Assembly: GCA_964484195.1 (NCBI GenBank)
Contig: CAZAER010000001.1
Location: 1,178,001 to 1,242,000 of the forward strand
Source: JALHOP01 sp964484195
GTDB lineage: Bacteria; Myxococcota; XYA12-FULL-58-9; JALHOP01
Length of the DNA: 64,000 nt
Reading direction: 5' to 3'
Positions 35,656 to 44,642 of the stretch are shown piece by piece; position 1 is the first letter of the stretch, and every line of letters begins with the position of its first letter. Position numbers and translations under genes: made by a program. The notes beneath the pieces were generated by a model. That model was not told where the DNA came from and did no database searches. It saw nothing but the letters and a program-made list of their open reading frames with translations.

Positions 35656-36555
35656 ATGTCGCCGTCGTCTTCGCCTGCGGTCGCACCGCTATCGCGGCCT
35701 ACGACGAGCGAGCGCATCGACGCGGCAGATCGGTTGCCCGACGGCTACGAGCCGCAATACAGAATCGAGCTCGACACCGATCGCGACGGCGTCGTCAGCA
35801 GCGGCGAGCTCGCACGCATCGCGCAGGCTCGGTCTCGCGTGCCGCACATCCCGTTGTCATCGATGCTTGCGACCGAGCGGCACCTCGCTCTCCGCTCACC
35901 CCAGCTGGCAACGACGCAGCAGACACTCGCACGCTCCATCGTGAAAGCGCGCGGCAGCGCCAATCAAGACGATGTCGAAGCCGTGGTCGCGCATCTCGCC
36001 CGTCTGCCGGTGAGCGTCCTCGTGGGCATCCAACGCTCCGGCCTGTCGATCGCTGTCTGCCGGGGCGGAGTCACCGACTACGTGAAGTCGCTGAAGGGCG
36101 ACCCCGTCCGCGGTCACGCAGCCGGCGATTCCTGGGACACGACGCCGGGCACCGTGTGGAACAACGAGATCGTCATCGCCACCATGGAGAATCCGCGCGT
36201 CCCTGGTCAGCGCATGATGCCCCCACGTCATCGTGGCCACGACGCCTACGACCTCGTCTTGCACGAGCTCGGACACGCCCTCGTCCGCCGTCTCGGACAA
36301 TTCGAAGGGGTGCGGGAGACGTCCGCCCGCAGCGGCACCCTGGCCGACGCGAGCTTCCTCGCGGCTCGCAGCCGAGATTGGGAGCGGCTGCGCGACTACT
36401 ACCGTCAGGACGGCAAAGGGAACGGCGCCGGCGCCGACGAGACCTTCGCCGAGTCGTTCGCGCGTTTCTACGGCGGCGATCCGACGCTCGAGCAGGATTG
36501 GCCGGCCCTCTACCGTTTCTGGAACGCCAACCGTCGCCTGCTCAGCGCTCGCTGA
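35656..36555 (+). CDS. EF-hand metalloprotease, anthrax-lethal-factor-like domain
   Basis: 299 residues. Residues 40-51 (DTDRDGVVSSGE) form a complete EF-hand calcium loop. His203-Glu-Leu-Gly-His207 is the zinc motif HExxH, and ADETFAESFARFY near Glu266 supplies the third ligand. This spacing and the FAE.FA motif match the ATLF/pPSA-like metallopeptidases. No signal peptide or membrane segment, so it is either cytoplasmic or exported by a non-Sec route. Follows the propeller gene by 7 nt; overlaps phaC (convergent) by 14 nt. The substrate is unknown. Confidence 0.8.
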   Translation: MSPSSSPAVAPLSRPTTSERIDAADRLPDGYEPQYRIELDTDRDGVVSSGELARIAQARSRVPHIPLSSMLATERHLALRSPQLATTQQTLARSIVKARGSANQDDVEAVVAHLARLPVSVLVGIQRSGLSIAVCRGGVTDYVKSLKGDPVRGHAAGDSWDTTPGTVWNNEIVIATMENPRVPGQRMMPPRHRGHDAYDLVLHELGHALVRRLGQFEGVRETSARSGTLADASFLAARSRDWERLRDYYRQDGKGNGAGADETFAESFARFYGGDPTLEQDWPALYRFWNANRRLLSAR

Positions 36556-38224
36556 CGTAGGTGCCCGGGGCGTCCGCGAGCGGCGGATGTTTCTTGCTCC
36601 CGAGCTTCGCCGGCGGCTTCTCGAGCTTGCCGGCGCGCGACTCGATCCACTTCGCCCAAGCGTTCCACCACGTGTCCGAGTACCGCGTGGCTGCTTGGCG
36701 CCAGTCGTCGGGATTCTCGTCGAGCTCTTCGCGGATCCAATATGCGGCGTTCTTGCTCGGGGGATTGACGACGCCCGCAATGTGCCCCGAGCTCGAGAGC
36801 ACGAACTGCGTCTCGCCGCCCAGCCGATGCGCGGTCTTGTAGACCGACTTCCACGGCGTGATGTGATCCTCGACCGCGCCGACGACGAATGCGTCAGGCC
36901 GAGCCGCTTCGAGGCGCAGCTTCTTGCCGCGCACGCTCATGCGGTCACGGGTGAGGTCGTTATCGAGGTAGCAGCCACGCAGATACTCGGTGAGCAGGCT
37001 CGCCGGGATGCGCGTCCCGTCGTCATTCCACGCGAGCAAGTCGAACGCCGGGGGCTCGTCACCCATGAGCCAGGCGGCGCTCACGTAGTTGAAGTGCAGG
37101 TCATTGGGGCGCAGCAGGTTGAAGGTGCGCGCCATCTCGGATGACTCGTGCACACCGCGTCGGTTCACGCGTCGCAGCAGCCGCTCGACCGTCGGTCGGT
37201 CGGTGAAGGCACCGAGCGGACCGGGCTCGCTGAAGTCGACCAGTGTGTTCAAGAGCGTCAACGAGCCGAGCGAGTCGTCACCCGTGGCAGCGAGATAAGC
37301 CGCAAGCATCGACGCGAGCGTGCCGCCGACGCACAACGCCGCGACGTTCACCTTCGGCGCGCCCGTGATTTCCTTGACCACGCGCATCGCCTCGAGCGGA
37401 CCTTCGAGCAGATAGTCCTCGAAGCCGGCATCACGCAGGCTCACGTCGGGATTCTTGTAGCTGATGCAGAACACGGTGTGCCCGTGCTGGACCGCCCACT
37501 CGACCAAGCTCCGGCCGGGCGCGAGATCCATGATGTAGTACTTGTTGATGAATGGCGGGCTAAAGAGCAGCGGGACCGCGAAAGTGGACTCGGTCTGCGG
37601 CGCATACTGGATGAGCTGCATGAGGCGGTTCTGGTAGACGACCTTCCCGGGCGTCGCCGCCAAGTGTTTACCGAGCTCGTACTTCGAGTCATCGACGAGG
37701 CGCGGCCAGCCTTGGCGCACGCGCACATCTTCCAAGAGCTTGCGCAGGCCCTTGAGGGCGCTGGCGCCGTTGGTCTCCAAGGCACGCCGCAATGCGACCG
37801 GGTTGGTCATTAGAAAGTTCGTTGGAGCGGTCGCGTCCACGAGGAGCTGGCTCGCTAGTCGAGCCTTGCTCGCCGCCGCACCGTCGAGGTCGGCGGCGTC
37901 GAGGAGGTCGTGCGCCAAGCGCTCGCGCAGCAAGTGCTGCTGCAGCAACCAGAAGAAGATGGCGTTCTCGCTCCAAGCGCTATCAGACCAGCGTCGATCC
38001 TTGGCGGGCGTGCTCATGGGGCCGTCGGATTGAGCTCCTGCGGCTCGCAGAGCAGTCGCTCCAGCGGCAACGAGCGAGCCCTTGGTCCAACGCATCAAAG
38101 CGCGGCTCGTCGAGACCGGATGTCGCGCGAGACCTGCGGCTCCACTCGCCAAGGCCTTACCGAAGCCCACCGGGTCGGTACGATCGAGCACTTCATCCGC
38201 CACGCGTCGCAGTCCATCGCGCAT
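36542..38224 (-). CDS. phaC: Polyhydroxyalkanoate synthase
   Basis: 560 residues. Polymerises hydroxyacyl-CoA into storage polyester on granules. Catalytic triad visible: Cys in ALCVGGT (~297, the PhaC lipase box), Asp in GAVEDHITPW (~452) and His in SSSGHIAGVVNPP (~480). The length and N-terminal helical domain fit class I enzymes. The ATG at 38224 is chosen because GGGAG lies 6 nt upstream, overlapping the stop of the CoA-transferase gene. Last gene of the phaR-phasin-CoA transferase-phaC operon. Confidence 0.95.
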   Translation of the reverse strand: MRDGLRRVADEVLDRTDPVGFGKALASGAAGLARHPVSTSRALMRWTKGSLVAAGATALRAAGAQSDGPMSTPAKDRRWSDSAWSENAIFFWLLQQHLLRERLAHDLLDAADLDGAAASKARLASQLLVDATAPTNFLMTNPVALRRALETNGASALKGLRKLLEDVRVRQGWPRLVDDSKYELGKHLAATPGKVVYQNRLMQLIQYAPQTESTFAVPLLFSPPFINKYYIMDLAPGRSLVEWAVQHGHTVFCISYKNPDVSLRDAGFEDYLLEGPLEAMRVVKEITGAPKVNVAALCVGGTLASMLAAYLAATGDDSLGSLTLLNTLVDFSEPGPLGAFTDRPTVERLLRRVNRRGVHESSEMARTFNLLRPNDLHFNYVSAAWLMGDEPPAFDLLAWNDDGTRIPASLLTEYLRGCYLDNDLTRDRMSVRGKKLRLEAARPDAFVVGAVEDHITPWKSVYKTAHRLGGETQFVLSSSGHIAGVVNPPSKNAAYWIREELDENPDDWRQAATRYSDTWWNAWAKWIESRAGKLEKPPAKLGSKKHPPLADAPGTYVSER

Positions 38225-38234
38225 TGTCATCTCC

Positions 38235-40205
38235 CTAGCTCCCAGCAGGCTGGCGAGACTGCCGCCTGCGCTTCAACGATTCGAGCGCCTGGCGCTGCGT
38301 GTCGAACAACTGTGGATCCACGCGATGCGCTTGCAACGACGCGCCGAGCTTGAGGCGCATGAAGGCGCTCGAGGTGTAGCGCGTGACGCGTTCGTAGTAG
38401 CGCTCGGTGAGGTCGCCGACGAGCGCCGCATAAGTGTCGGCGAGGTGGGCTGGTACGCTGAATCCGTCATAGTCGACGACGGCGCGGACACGGCGGCCGA
38501 GCGGCTTGCACACCTCGGCGACGGCTTCTCCGATGCGGCGGATGTCGTCTTCGCTGCGCAAGGTGAGACCGGCGAAGTTGATGAACAGGACCTCGCGCTC
38601 GGCGTCGTACTCGAAGCGCGACGCGAGCGGCCGCTCGTCGAGCGAAGCACGCAGGCCCATCGGCGCGGCCAGAAAGATCCGCGGGTCCATGCTCTTCAAG
38701 GGCTGTTTGATCTCCGGCACGAAGTCCATTTGCCCCAAGACATCGCGCTGGAGGTCGACACCGGGCGCGATCTCTTCGAGACACAAGCCGGCGTCGGTGA
38801 GCCGAAACACGGCACGCTCGGTGACCACCATCGTCTCGTGTCCGCTTTCGCGGGCCTGAGCGGCGCTGAAGGTCACTTGCTCGACCGCTTTGACGAACTT
38901 GCGGTTACGCCCCTCTTCGAGGATGTGCAGACGGCCGCCGCCGATCGCGAGCTTCAAGCCGCCGCAGGTGAACGTGCCGACGAAGACCACCTTACGCGCG
39001 TTCTGGCTGATGTTGATGAAGCCACCGCAGCCCGCGAACGTCGAGCCGAAGCGGCTGACATTGACATTACCGGTGGCGTCGACTTCCGCCATGCCGAGGT
39101 AGGCCTGATCGAGCCCACCGCCGTCGTAGAAATCGAACTGCTGACTTTGATCGACGAGCGCTTCGTTGTTGGTGGCGGCGCCGAAGTTGAGGCCCGACGC
39201 AGGCAAACCGCCGATGACCCCGGGCTCGGCGGTGAGAGTGACGAGGGGCAAGAGTCCCTCTTCGGCGGCGACACCGGCGACGGACTCGGGCATGCCGATG
39301 CCGAGATTGATGACGGTGCCGGGCACCAGCTCGCAGGCGGCGCGTCGTCCGACGACCTTGCGCGCATCCAAAGCGAGCGGCGGTACGCTCTCGAGCGCGA
39401 CGCGTAGCTCTCCGGAGAACGCCGGACTGTAAGGGGTGGCGTACGTCTGAGCGTGGTACTCGGCGGGCGCGACGGCGACGCAATCGACCAGAGCGCCGGG
39501 GATCTTCACGCTGCGCGCGGGGATCGAGCCGGCCTGAGCCAAGCGCTCGACCTGCACGATGACGACTCCCCCGCTGTTCTTCGCCGCCATCGCCATTGCC
39601 AAGTTGTCCAGAGTGAGCGCCTCGCGCTCCATACTCACGTTGCCGTAAGGATCGGCGGTGGTACCGCGCAGGAAAACGACGTCGATGGGAAAAGCGCGAT
39701 AGAGCAGCCAGTCTTGTCCGTGCATGCGCACGAGCTCGACGAGATCGTCGGTGGAGCGCGCGTTGACTTTGCCGCCGCCACGACGCGGATCGACGAAGGT
39801 GCCCAGACCGACCCGCGATAGCGTACCGGGCTTTCCCGCGGCGATGTCGCGATAGAGGTGCGAGATGCACCCTTGCGGCAGGTTGTAAGCCTCGATGTCG
39901 CCGGCCAGCGCCAAGGCGCCGACCTTCGGGATGAGCCCCCAATGTCCGCCGATGACGCGCTTGAGCAGACCAGGCGCCGCCAGCCGGTTGAGGCCACGCG
40001 TTTTGCCGTCACCCTGCCCCGCCGCGAACACCAGCGTGAGCCCTTCGGGTCGCTGGTGCGTGGCGTGGGCGCGGGCAAGTGCTTCGAGCAAGCCATCGGG
40101 CGTACCGATGCCGACGAACCCCGAAGTCGCGAGCGTGTTGCCAGGCTGGACCAAGGCCACGGCCTCGTCGAGGCTCGCGACCTTGTTCACCGACGTCAAC
40201 GCCAT
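38235..40205 (-). CDS. Acyl-CoA:acetate / propionate CoA-transferase (fused alpha-beta)
   Basis: 656 residues, a single-chain type I CoA-transferase: the alpha part starts with GFVGIGTPDGLLEALARA and the beta part has the catalytic Glu in TLTAEPGVIGGLP. The C-terminal ~180 residues (PRIFLAAPMGLR, LFINFAGLTLRSEDDIRRI) are an extension beyond the usual ~520-residue propionate CoA-transferase. It moves CoA between short-chain acids. Placed between phasin and phaC, it probably supplies hydroxyacyl-CoA monomers or recycles 3-hydroxybutyrate, since no phaA or phaB lies here. Confidence 0.88.
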   Translation of the reverse strand: MALTSVNKVASLDEAVALVQPGNTLATSGFVGIGTPDGLLEALARAHATHQRPEGLTLVFAAGQGDGKTRGLNRLAAPGLLKRVIGGHWGLIPKVGALALAGDIEAYNLPQGCISHLYRDIAAGKPGTLSRVGLGTFVDPRRGGGKVNARSTDDLVELVRMHGQDWLLYRAFPIDVVFLRGTTADPYGNVSMEREALTLDNLAMAMAAKNSGGVVIVQVERLAQAGSIPARSVKIPGALVDCVAVAPAEYHAQTYATPYSPAFSGELRVALESVPPLALDARKVVGRRAACELVPGTVINLGIGMPESVAGVAAEEGLLPLVTLTAEPGVIGGLPASGLNFGAATNNEALVDQSQQFDFYDGGGLDQAYLGMAEVDATGNVNVSRFGSTFAGCGGFINISQNARKVVFVGTFTCGGLKLAIGGGRLHILEEGRNRKFVKAVEQVTFSAAQARESGHETMVVTERAVFRLTDAGLCLEEIAPGVDLQRDVLGQMDFVPEIKQPLKSMDPRIFLAAPMGLRASLDERPLASRFEYDAEREVLFINFAGLTLRSEDDIRRIGEAVAEVCKPLGRRVRAVVDYDGFSVPAHLADTYAALVGDLTERYYERVTRYTSSAFMRLKLGASLQAHRVDPQLFDTQRQALESLKRRRQSRQPAGS

Positions 40206-40261
40206 CTCAGTCCTCCACGCGCGTCGGCGAGGATCGACTGGGCGAAACGCGCGGGGCGGGC

Positions 40262-40531
40262 TTAGTCCTTGGATCCGACGAGGTCAAGCGCGCGCTCGGT
40301 GTAGCTCGTGACCGACTTGCGCCAGTGAGCGCTGAGGTTCTCGGCCGAGGTGATGACCTCTTTGGCCAGCCGACCGGCCTCGTCCACTGCGGCGGTGGCG
40401 CTGGCGACGGCTTGCTTCTCGAGCTTGTCGACCTGCGCGAGCTCCGCAAGCTTAGTGGCCGAGTCGGCCCAAAGCTTTACCCAGCCGGCACCGAATTGCT
40501 GCATCTGCGAAAGAATGTTGCTCTGATTCAT
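40262..40531 (-). CDS. phaP: Phasin, PHA granule surface protein
   Basis: 89 residues, all amphipathic helix: MQQFGAGWVKLWADSATKLAEL, then a Ala/Glu/Lys-rich region and ALDLVGSKD. Length and helix pattern fit short phasins. The ATG at 40531 has GAGGA 7 nt upstream. Located between phaR and the CoA-transferase; two TTGC-N6-GCAA motifs lie upstream. Family assignment rests mainly on context plus helix pattern. Confidence 0.75.
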   Translation of the reverse strand: MNQSNILSQMQQFGAGWVKLWADSATKLAELAQVDKLEKQAVASATAAVDEAGRLAKEVITSAENLSAHWRKSVTSYTERALDLVGSKD

Positions 40532-40602
40532 GGTCGTGTCCTCACGAGAATCGCTGTTCTGTGGGCTTCTTAGTCTGGCGACGGTCGCCGTGGCAATCTT
40601 TT

Positions 40603-40616
40603 TTGCTGCACTGCAA
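40603..40616. promoter_or_regulatory. Candidate PhaR site 1
   Basis: TTGC-TGCACT-GCAA, an inverted repeat TTGC-N6-GCAA that is TGC-rich, about 72 nt upstream of the phasin start. PhaR repressors are known to bind TGC-rich sites before phasin genes. A second copy of the same layout lies 47 nt away. Confidence 0.55.
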
Positions 40617-40649
40617 CATTTTATGCGCGCAACGCAGGAAGGCGCGCTG

Positions 40650-40663
40650 TTGCGACGCAGCAA
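40650..40663. promoter_or_regulatory. Candidate PhaR site 2
   Basis: TTGC-GACGCA-GCAA, the second TTGC-N6-GCAA repeat, just after the phaR stop codon and 47 nt (about 4.5 helical turns) from site 1. The arms are identical to site 1 while the spacers differ, which points to selection on the arms. Confidence 0.5.
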
Positions 40664-40666
40664 TAG

Positions 40667-41152
40667 TTAGCGTTTACGCCGGGTCTTCGGCTTCAAGCTG
40701 CGGCGTAGCTCGGCCATCTCGCGACGTAGCTCTTTGAGCTCGTCCTGCGCGCTCGGAGCGGCGGCGGGCGCAGCGGACGAGGCTGGAGAAGGAAACGGGC
40801 GCGGCGCAGCAAAGGGATTGTAGAAGCTCCCCAAGCCATTCCGCGTTTGCTGGTAGAGCTCGAACGCCCAGCTCACGTAGCGTCCCAAGAAGTCCGCCAA
40901 GGGCTCTTCACCGAGGCGAATGAGCTGAACGAGCAGCGCCGGCGGCAAGAGGCGCGCGGCGTTCTGGTCTTCGAAGATGATCTGCGCGAGCGTCGGCGCG
41001 GTGAGGTCGGCCCCGGTCTTGGCGTCTTCGACGCGCACGTCTGCCCCCGCGCGAATACGCGCGGCAATCTCGTCGAGGCGGACGTAGCGGCTCGAGTCCG
41101 TGTCGTAGAGGCGGCGATTGTTGTATTTCTTCACCAGCACGCGAGCAGCCAT
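40667..41152 (-). CDS. phaR: PHA synthesis repressor
   Basis: 161 residues. The N-terminus VLVKKYNNRRLYDTDSSRYV, then LDEIAARI, is the conserved PhaR DNA-binding/accumulation regulator domain. The next segment (DLTAPTLAQIIFEDQ...LLVQLIRLG) is the PHB-binding domain. The tail is Pro/Ala-rich and ends in a basic coiled coil. PhaR senses PHA and represses phasin genes. It is the first gene of the pha operon and sits directly ahead of two candidate binding sites. Confidence 0.93.
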   Translation of the reverse strand: MAARVLVKKYNNRRLYDTDSSRYVRLDEIAARIRAGADVRVEDAKTGADLTAPTLAQIIFEDQNAARLLPPALLVQLIRLGEEPLADFLGRYVSWAFELYQQTRNGLGSFYNPFAAPRPFPSPASSAAPAAAPSAQDELKELRREMAELRRSLKPKTRRKR

Positions 41153-41173
41153 GCGGCACCGGGTGGCTAGCCG

Positions 41174-42388
41174 TCAAGGCGCCCCTCGCGACACGCGCTG
41201 CGACTTGCAGCGCCGCGCGACGTTCGCCGCCTTGGCAAAGAGCGCGAGCGACACCAGCTGCATCACCACCGAGAAAGCCACCAGCGCGAGCCGCGAGCGG
41301 TCGTAGAGCAATCCGGTCACGACGCTGCCGATGAACCAACCCGAACCGTAGCCGAGATAGAACACGCCGAAAGCGAGGTTGCGTTTGCCCTCGGGCAGCT
41401 CACCGGCAATCAGCGCCTTGAGCAACGTGTCTTGGACGGCGTAGCCGACGCCCCATAACATGAGCCCGAGCAGCACCGCAGCGAATCCGCCAAAGAAGAC
41501 GAGGGGCGAAAACGCCGCCGAGCAAACCACGCCGATCATCACAGCCGGCATGCCGATACGGTCGAAGAGCCTGCCGAGGATGAGGCTGGTGAGCACACCG
41601 CCGACGGTCGCGAAAGCAAGCAGCGCCGGAAGCCAGGGGCCGCTCACGGTCTCGGTCACCGCCAAGTGCAACGAGATGAGCTCGAAGCTCATGAGGCCGG
41701 CCGCGAAGAAGCCGCCCGCGGCCATGATGATCCAGTAGCTGGGACGAAACTCGGAGCTCGTCGTCGACGTCGCGTCGTCAAAGCGCTCAGGGAGCGGAAA
41801 CACGAGACGCGCGACCGTGAGAGCCGCGAGCGCGAGCACGGCGGGCACGGTCAGAAGCAGGTAGCCGTGCTGGTAACCGGCGTGCCTCGCGACCACCCAA
41901 GCCATGAGCAGCGGTCCCAAGGTAGCGCCGGTCTCGTCGAGCGCCGTGTTCACGGCGTAGACCCAACCGCGCCCGAGCTTGCCTGTCGTGTACGAGAGCA
42001 TCGCCTCGATGGTCGGCTTGCGCAGCGCGCGGCCGACGCGCTCCCCCACCACGAGACAGGCGGCAACCGGCAGACTCCCGGTGAAGGCCAAGGCCGGGAT
42101 GACCAACACGTTGAGCCCATAGCCGATGAAGGTAACGACCCAGTAGCGACCCGTGCGATCGGCGACATAGCCCGCGCCCAAGCGCAGCCCGTAGCCGAGG
42201 AACTCACCGAGCCCCGCGATCATGCTCACGGCAAGAGCGCTGGCGCCGAGCGAGCCCAGGAACGGCCCGTTGACGCTCGCCCCACCCTCGTAAACGATGT
42301 CGGCGAAGAGATTGACGACGCCGAGCATGAGCACGAACGCAAAAGCGGACGACGCGACGGAGCGCTGCTCGGATTTGGCCGGGGTCAC
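41174..42388 (-). CDS. MFS transporter
   Basis: 404 residues with about 11-12 hydrophobic segments. GYVADRTGRYWVVTFIGYG in the first half and LILGRLFDRIGMPAVMIG in the second match the MFS loop motif D-R-x-G. No substrate-specific marker is visible. The GTG at 42388 opens the frame; no good ribosome site is seen, so the start is uncertain. Ends 22 nt before phaR on the same strand, but a functional link with PHA is not implied. Confidence 0.85.
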   Translation of the reverse strand: MTPAKSEQRSVASSAFAFVLMLGVVNLFADIVYEGGASVNGPFLGSLGASALAVSMIAGLGEFLGYGLRLGAGYVADRTGRYWVVTFIGYGLNVLVIPALAFTGSLPVAACLVVGERVGRALRKPTIEAMLSYTTGKLGRGWVYAVNTALDETGATLGPLLMAWVVARHAGYQHGYLLLTVPAVLALAALTVARLVFPLPERFDDATSTTSSEFRPSYWIIMAAGGFFAAGLMSFELISLHLAVTETVSGPWLPALLAFATVGGVLTSLILGRLFDRIGMPAVMIGVVCSAAFSPLVFFGGFAAVLLGLMLWGVGYAVQDTLLKALIAGELPEGKRNLAFGVFYLGYGSGWFIGSVVTGLLYDRSRLALVAFSVVMQLVSLALFAKAANVARRCKSQRVSRGAP

Positions 42389-42475
42389 GCGAGTCGCATG
42401 CTTACGCCGACGGTTGCCCCTCGGCTAGTGCCCTGTTGACGGAAGGTCACGGCGAGGTCACGCTACGAAGCGCCG

Positions 42476-42784
42476 ATGACGAAGCTCAACAGTGGAAAAG
42501 CTCTCGCAGCGCGCGCCGACGAGCTCGCGACCGCCGTGCTCGCGGGGCGTTGCGACCCAGCGATCTGCGTGCGCGAGATCAGCGCAATCAACGTTGCCCT
42601 CGAGTATCCCCGCGCGCTCCGCCGTTGGACCTTCCTCGAAGAGATGCTGGCGGACCTCGAGCAGGGTCGTAACTCGTACTTCGAGCCCAACCTCACGCCG
42701 GAGCGCTTCGCGGAGCACGTTCGCGAAGCCGCGGGCAAGCTCTTGCGACGCGACTTTCACGACGAGCGCATCTTCGGAACCTAA
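42476..42784 (+). CDS. Small hypothetical protein
   Basis: 102 residues, helical, no membrane segment. Segments: KALAARADELATAVLAGRCD, REISAINVALEYPRAL, WTFLEEMLADLEQGRNSYFE. Two Cys (CDPAIC) are 5 apart. No family recognised. Overlaps the convergent pseudogene by 4 nt. Confidence 0.55.
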   Translation: MTKLNSGKALAARADELATAVLAGRCDPAICVREISAINVALEYPRALRRWTFLEEMLADLEQGRNSYFEPNLTPERFAEHVREAAGKLLRRDFHDERIFGT

Positions 42785-43794
42785 CGCTCGGGCGGACGCG
42801 CTGTCTCGTGCACGACGTACGGTCCCCATTTCATCTTCAAGTGATTGGAGACGTCGTCCTCGCCGAGCTTTGCGCGGTCGTAGAGACAGTCGGTGCGGAA
42901 GAACGACAGCGGCGCCGCGGTGAGCTCGAGTCGTTCCGGAACCTTGCCGCCGTTGGGCACGGCGACCGCGTCGAGCTTCTTCGCGAGCTCGGCAGCCGCG
43001 ATACGGTCGTCGCTCTCGTCGAGATCGCCCGGCGGCAGAAACAAGATCTCGTCGTTGGCGACGCCCTTACGGTCGCGCCCGGTGAAGCCGCGCACCGATC
43101 CGTAGAGGTCGATCACGTAGCGCCACTTCACGTCCTTCTTGCTGGCCGCGAGGGCTTGGATCTCGGGCAGCAGTAGGCGGAACGAGGCTCGACGCTGGGC
43201 CTCGGCAATGTGCGGTAGACCCGCTTGCCGCTGGCCATGTCGATCTCGAGCTTCGTCCGTCGTTGCGGATTGCCCGAATCGACGCGGTGGGCCGTATCGA
43301 GCACGAAAGTGTCCGCTGTCGCGGTCCATGACAGATAGCGCCTGGCGTTTCCCGATGACTCGTTGGCGTCGGAAGCGACGACCCAGCGCAGCCCACCGGA
43401 CTTTTTGTCGATGGCGACCACGCGATCGATCAGGCGCAGATAGACGACATCGGCGTCGCCGAGCGCCTCCCACGTGGCGTCGTTACCCATGTTGAAGACG
43501 TTACGATTCCAGCGAACCTTGCGCGTCGCCGCATCGACCCCGACGACCAGCATCTGACTGCTGACGTAGCCGTTGCTGTGACCCGGCACGAACCAGACGG
43601 TTTGGGCGCGCTGCTCTGCCTGCTTGGCGTTGGGTTGGTTGAGCTCGAGCACGTACAACCGCAGTGCCGTCACCAGCGAGAGTCGCGTAGCGCCGAACGA
43701 ACTCCCCTTTCGGGACGAAACCCTTCACCTCGTCGTCGGCGGGCTTGACGGTCGAGGGCTGCAGCGCGGCAACGACGAGCGAGATCCAGAGCAT
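42781..43794 (-). pseudogene. Frameshifted exported beta-propeller-like gene
   Basis: One protein broken by two frame changes. Part 1 (from the ATG at 43794): signal peptide LWISLVVAALQ, then FVPKGEFVRRYAT. Near 43680 the sense moves to a second frame (SLVTALRLYVLELNQ, AATRKVRWNRNVFNMG, VVAIDKKSGGLRWVVAS). Near 43210 it moves to a third frame (IAEAQRRASFRLLLPEIQ, KWRYVIDLYGSVRG, DEILFLPPGD) that ends at 42781. KxGxxxWxxxxG-like repeats suggest a PQQ-type propeller. Each junction needs a single-base change, so it is either a recent pseudogene or two sequencing errors. Confidence 0.7.
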
Positions 43795-43802
43795 GGAATC
43801 AA

Positions 43803-44627
43803 TCAACGCCTGAAGACCATCGGCAACGCAACCGCGGCGATCATCCCGGCGAGCATGACCAAGCCGATGGCAGCGACGATGACCCGCCAGATGAGCGCAT
43901 GCGCCGACGCGACTTGCCTGAGAGTGGCCGCGTTCGGACGCGCGATGAAGTCATCGAGCGCCGGGATCTGCCGCCAAACGAGCCAGAGAAATCCGAGCTG
44001 AACGACCGCGCTGACGAGCGTGATGGTCAGCAGCATCGATGCTCCCATGGCGGCGCTCTCCGGCGGCGGCTTCACCACGTTGCCGGCGAGACCAATGAAC
44101 ATGAGCGCTCCCGTAGTGCCGATGGCGATGACCAGCACGCGCCGTAGCTTGGCCGCGGCAGCGACGATGGTGTCGTGCGGACCGAGCTGCCACATCGCCG
44201 GCGTCGCGGCTGTCGCGGCTACGACGCGTTGCGCCCATGAGCCCGCCGACATCAGCACGAGAGCGCCGACACCAATGACCCACGTTTGCGTCATGCGGTC
44301 GAGGACGCCCGCCACCTTCGCGAGCGTCGGCTCCTTGGCGAGCGTCTTCACCCCACTCGCCAAACGGAACAAGAGCATCGACGCCACGAAGTACGCACCG
44401 GTGACGAGCGCGAGCATCACCGCGACGCTCCCTTCGGGCAGCGTCCCGCTCGACATGCTGCCGAGACCACTCACCAGGGCGCCAAGCGCGGCCAGCAACC
44501 CGAGGATCCTCAGGTTGCGGTGGGATGCGACGAAGGGAACGACGGCGGCGGCAAGCTCGGCCTCGCTGCCAATGGCAACAGCGCCGAGCACCGCTTCGGG
44601 TGGCTTGTAGGGATTCGAAAGGTCCAC
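43803..44627 (-). CDS. Multi-pass membrane protein (SNPYKPP-type)
   Basis: 274 residues from the GTG at 44627, which gives the familiar opening VDLSNPYKPPEA of small membrane proteins. About five TM segments follow (LRILGLLAALGALVSGLG, VAVMLALVTGAYFVASMLLF, WVIGVGALVLMSAG, VIAIGTTGALMFIGLAGNVV, VIVAAIGLVMLAGMIAAVAL). Function unknown. Its start is only 15 nt from the divergent desaturase start. Its stop adjoins the start of the frameshifted gene downstream. Confidence 0.75.
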   Translation of the reverse strand: MDLSNPYKPPEAVLGAVAIGSEAELAAAVVPFVASHRNLRILGLLAALGALVSGLGSMSSGTLPEGSVAVMLALVTGAYFVASMLLFRLASGVKTLAKEPTLAKVAGVLDRMTQTWVIGVGALVLMSAGSWAQRVVAATAATPAMWQLGPHDTIVAAAAKLRRVLVIAIGTTGALMFIGLAGNVVKPPPESAAMGASMLLTITLVSAVVQLGFLWLVWRQIPALDDFIARPNAATLRQVASAHALIWRVIVAAIGLVMLAGMIAAVALPMVFRR

Positions 44628-44642
44628 GAGCCGAAGCGTAGC

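Noticed and set aside
38082..39407. 441-codon plus-strand frame
   Set aside because: Shadow of phaC and CoA-transferase, both recognised on the minus strand.
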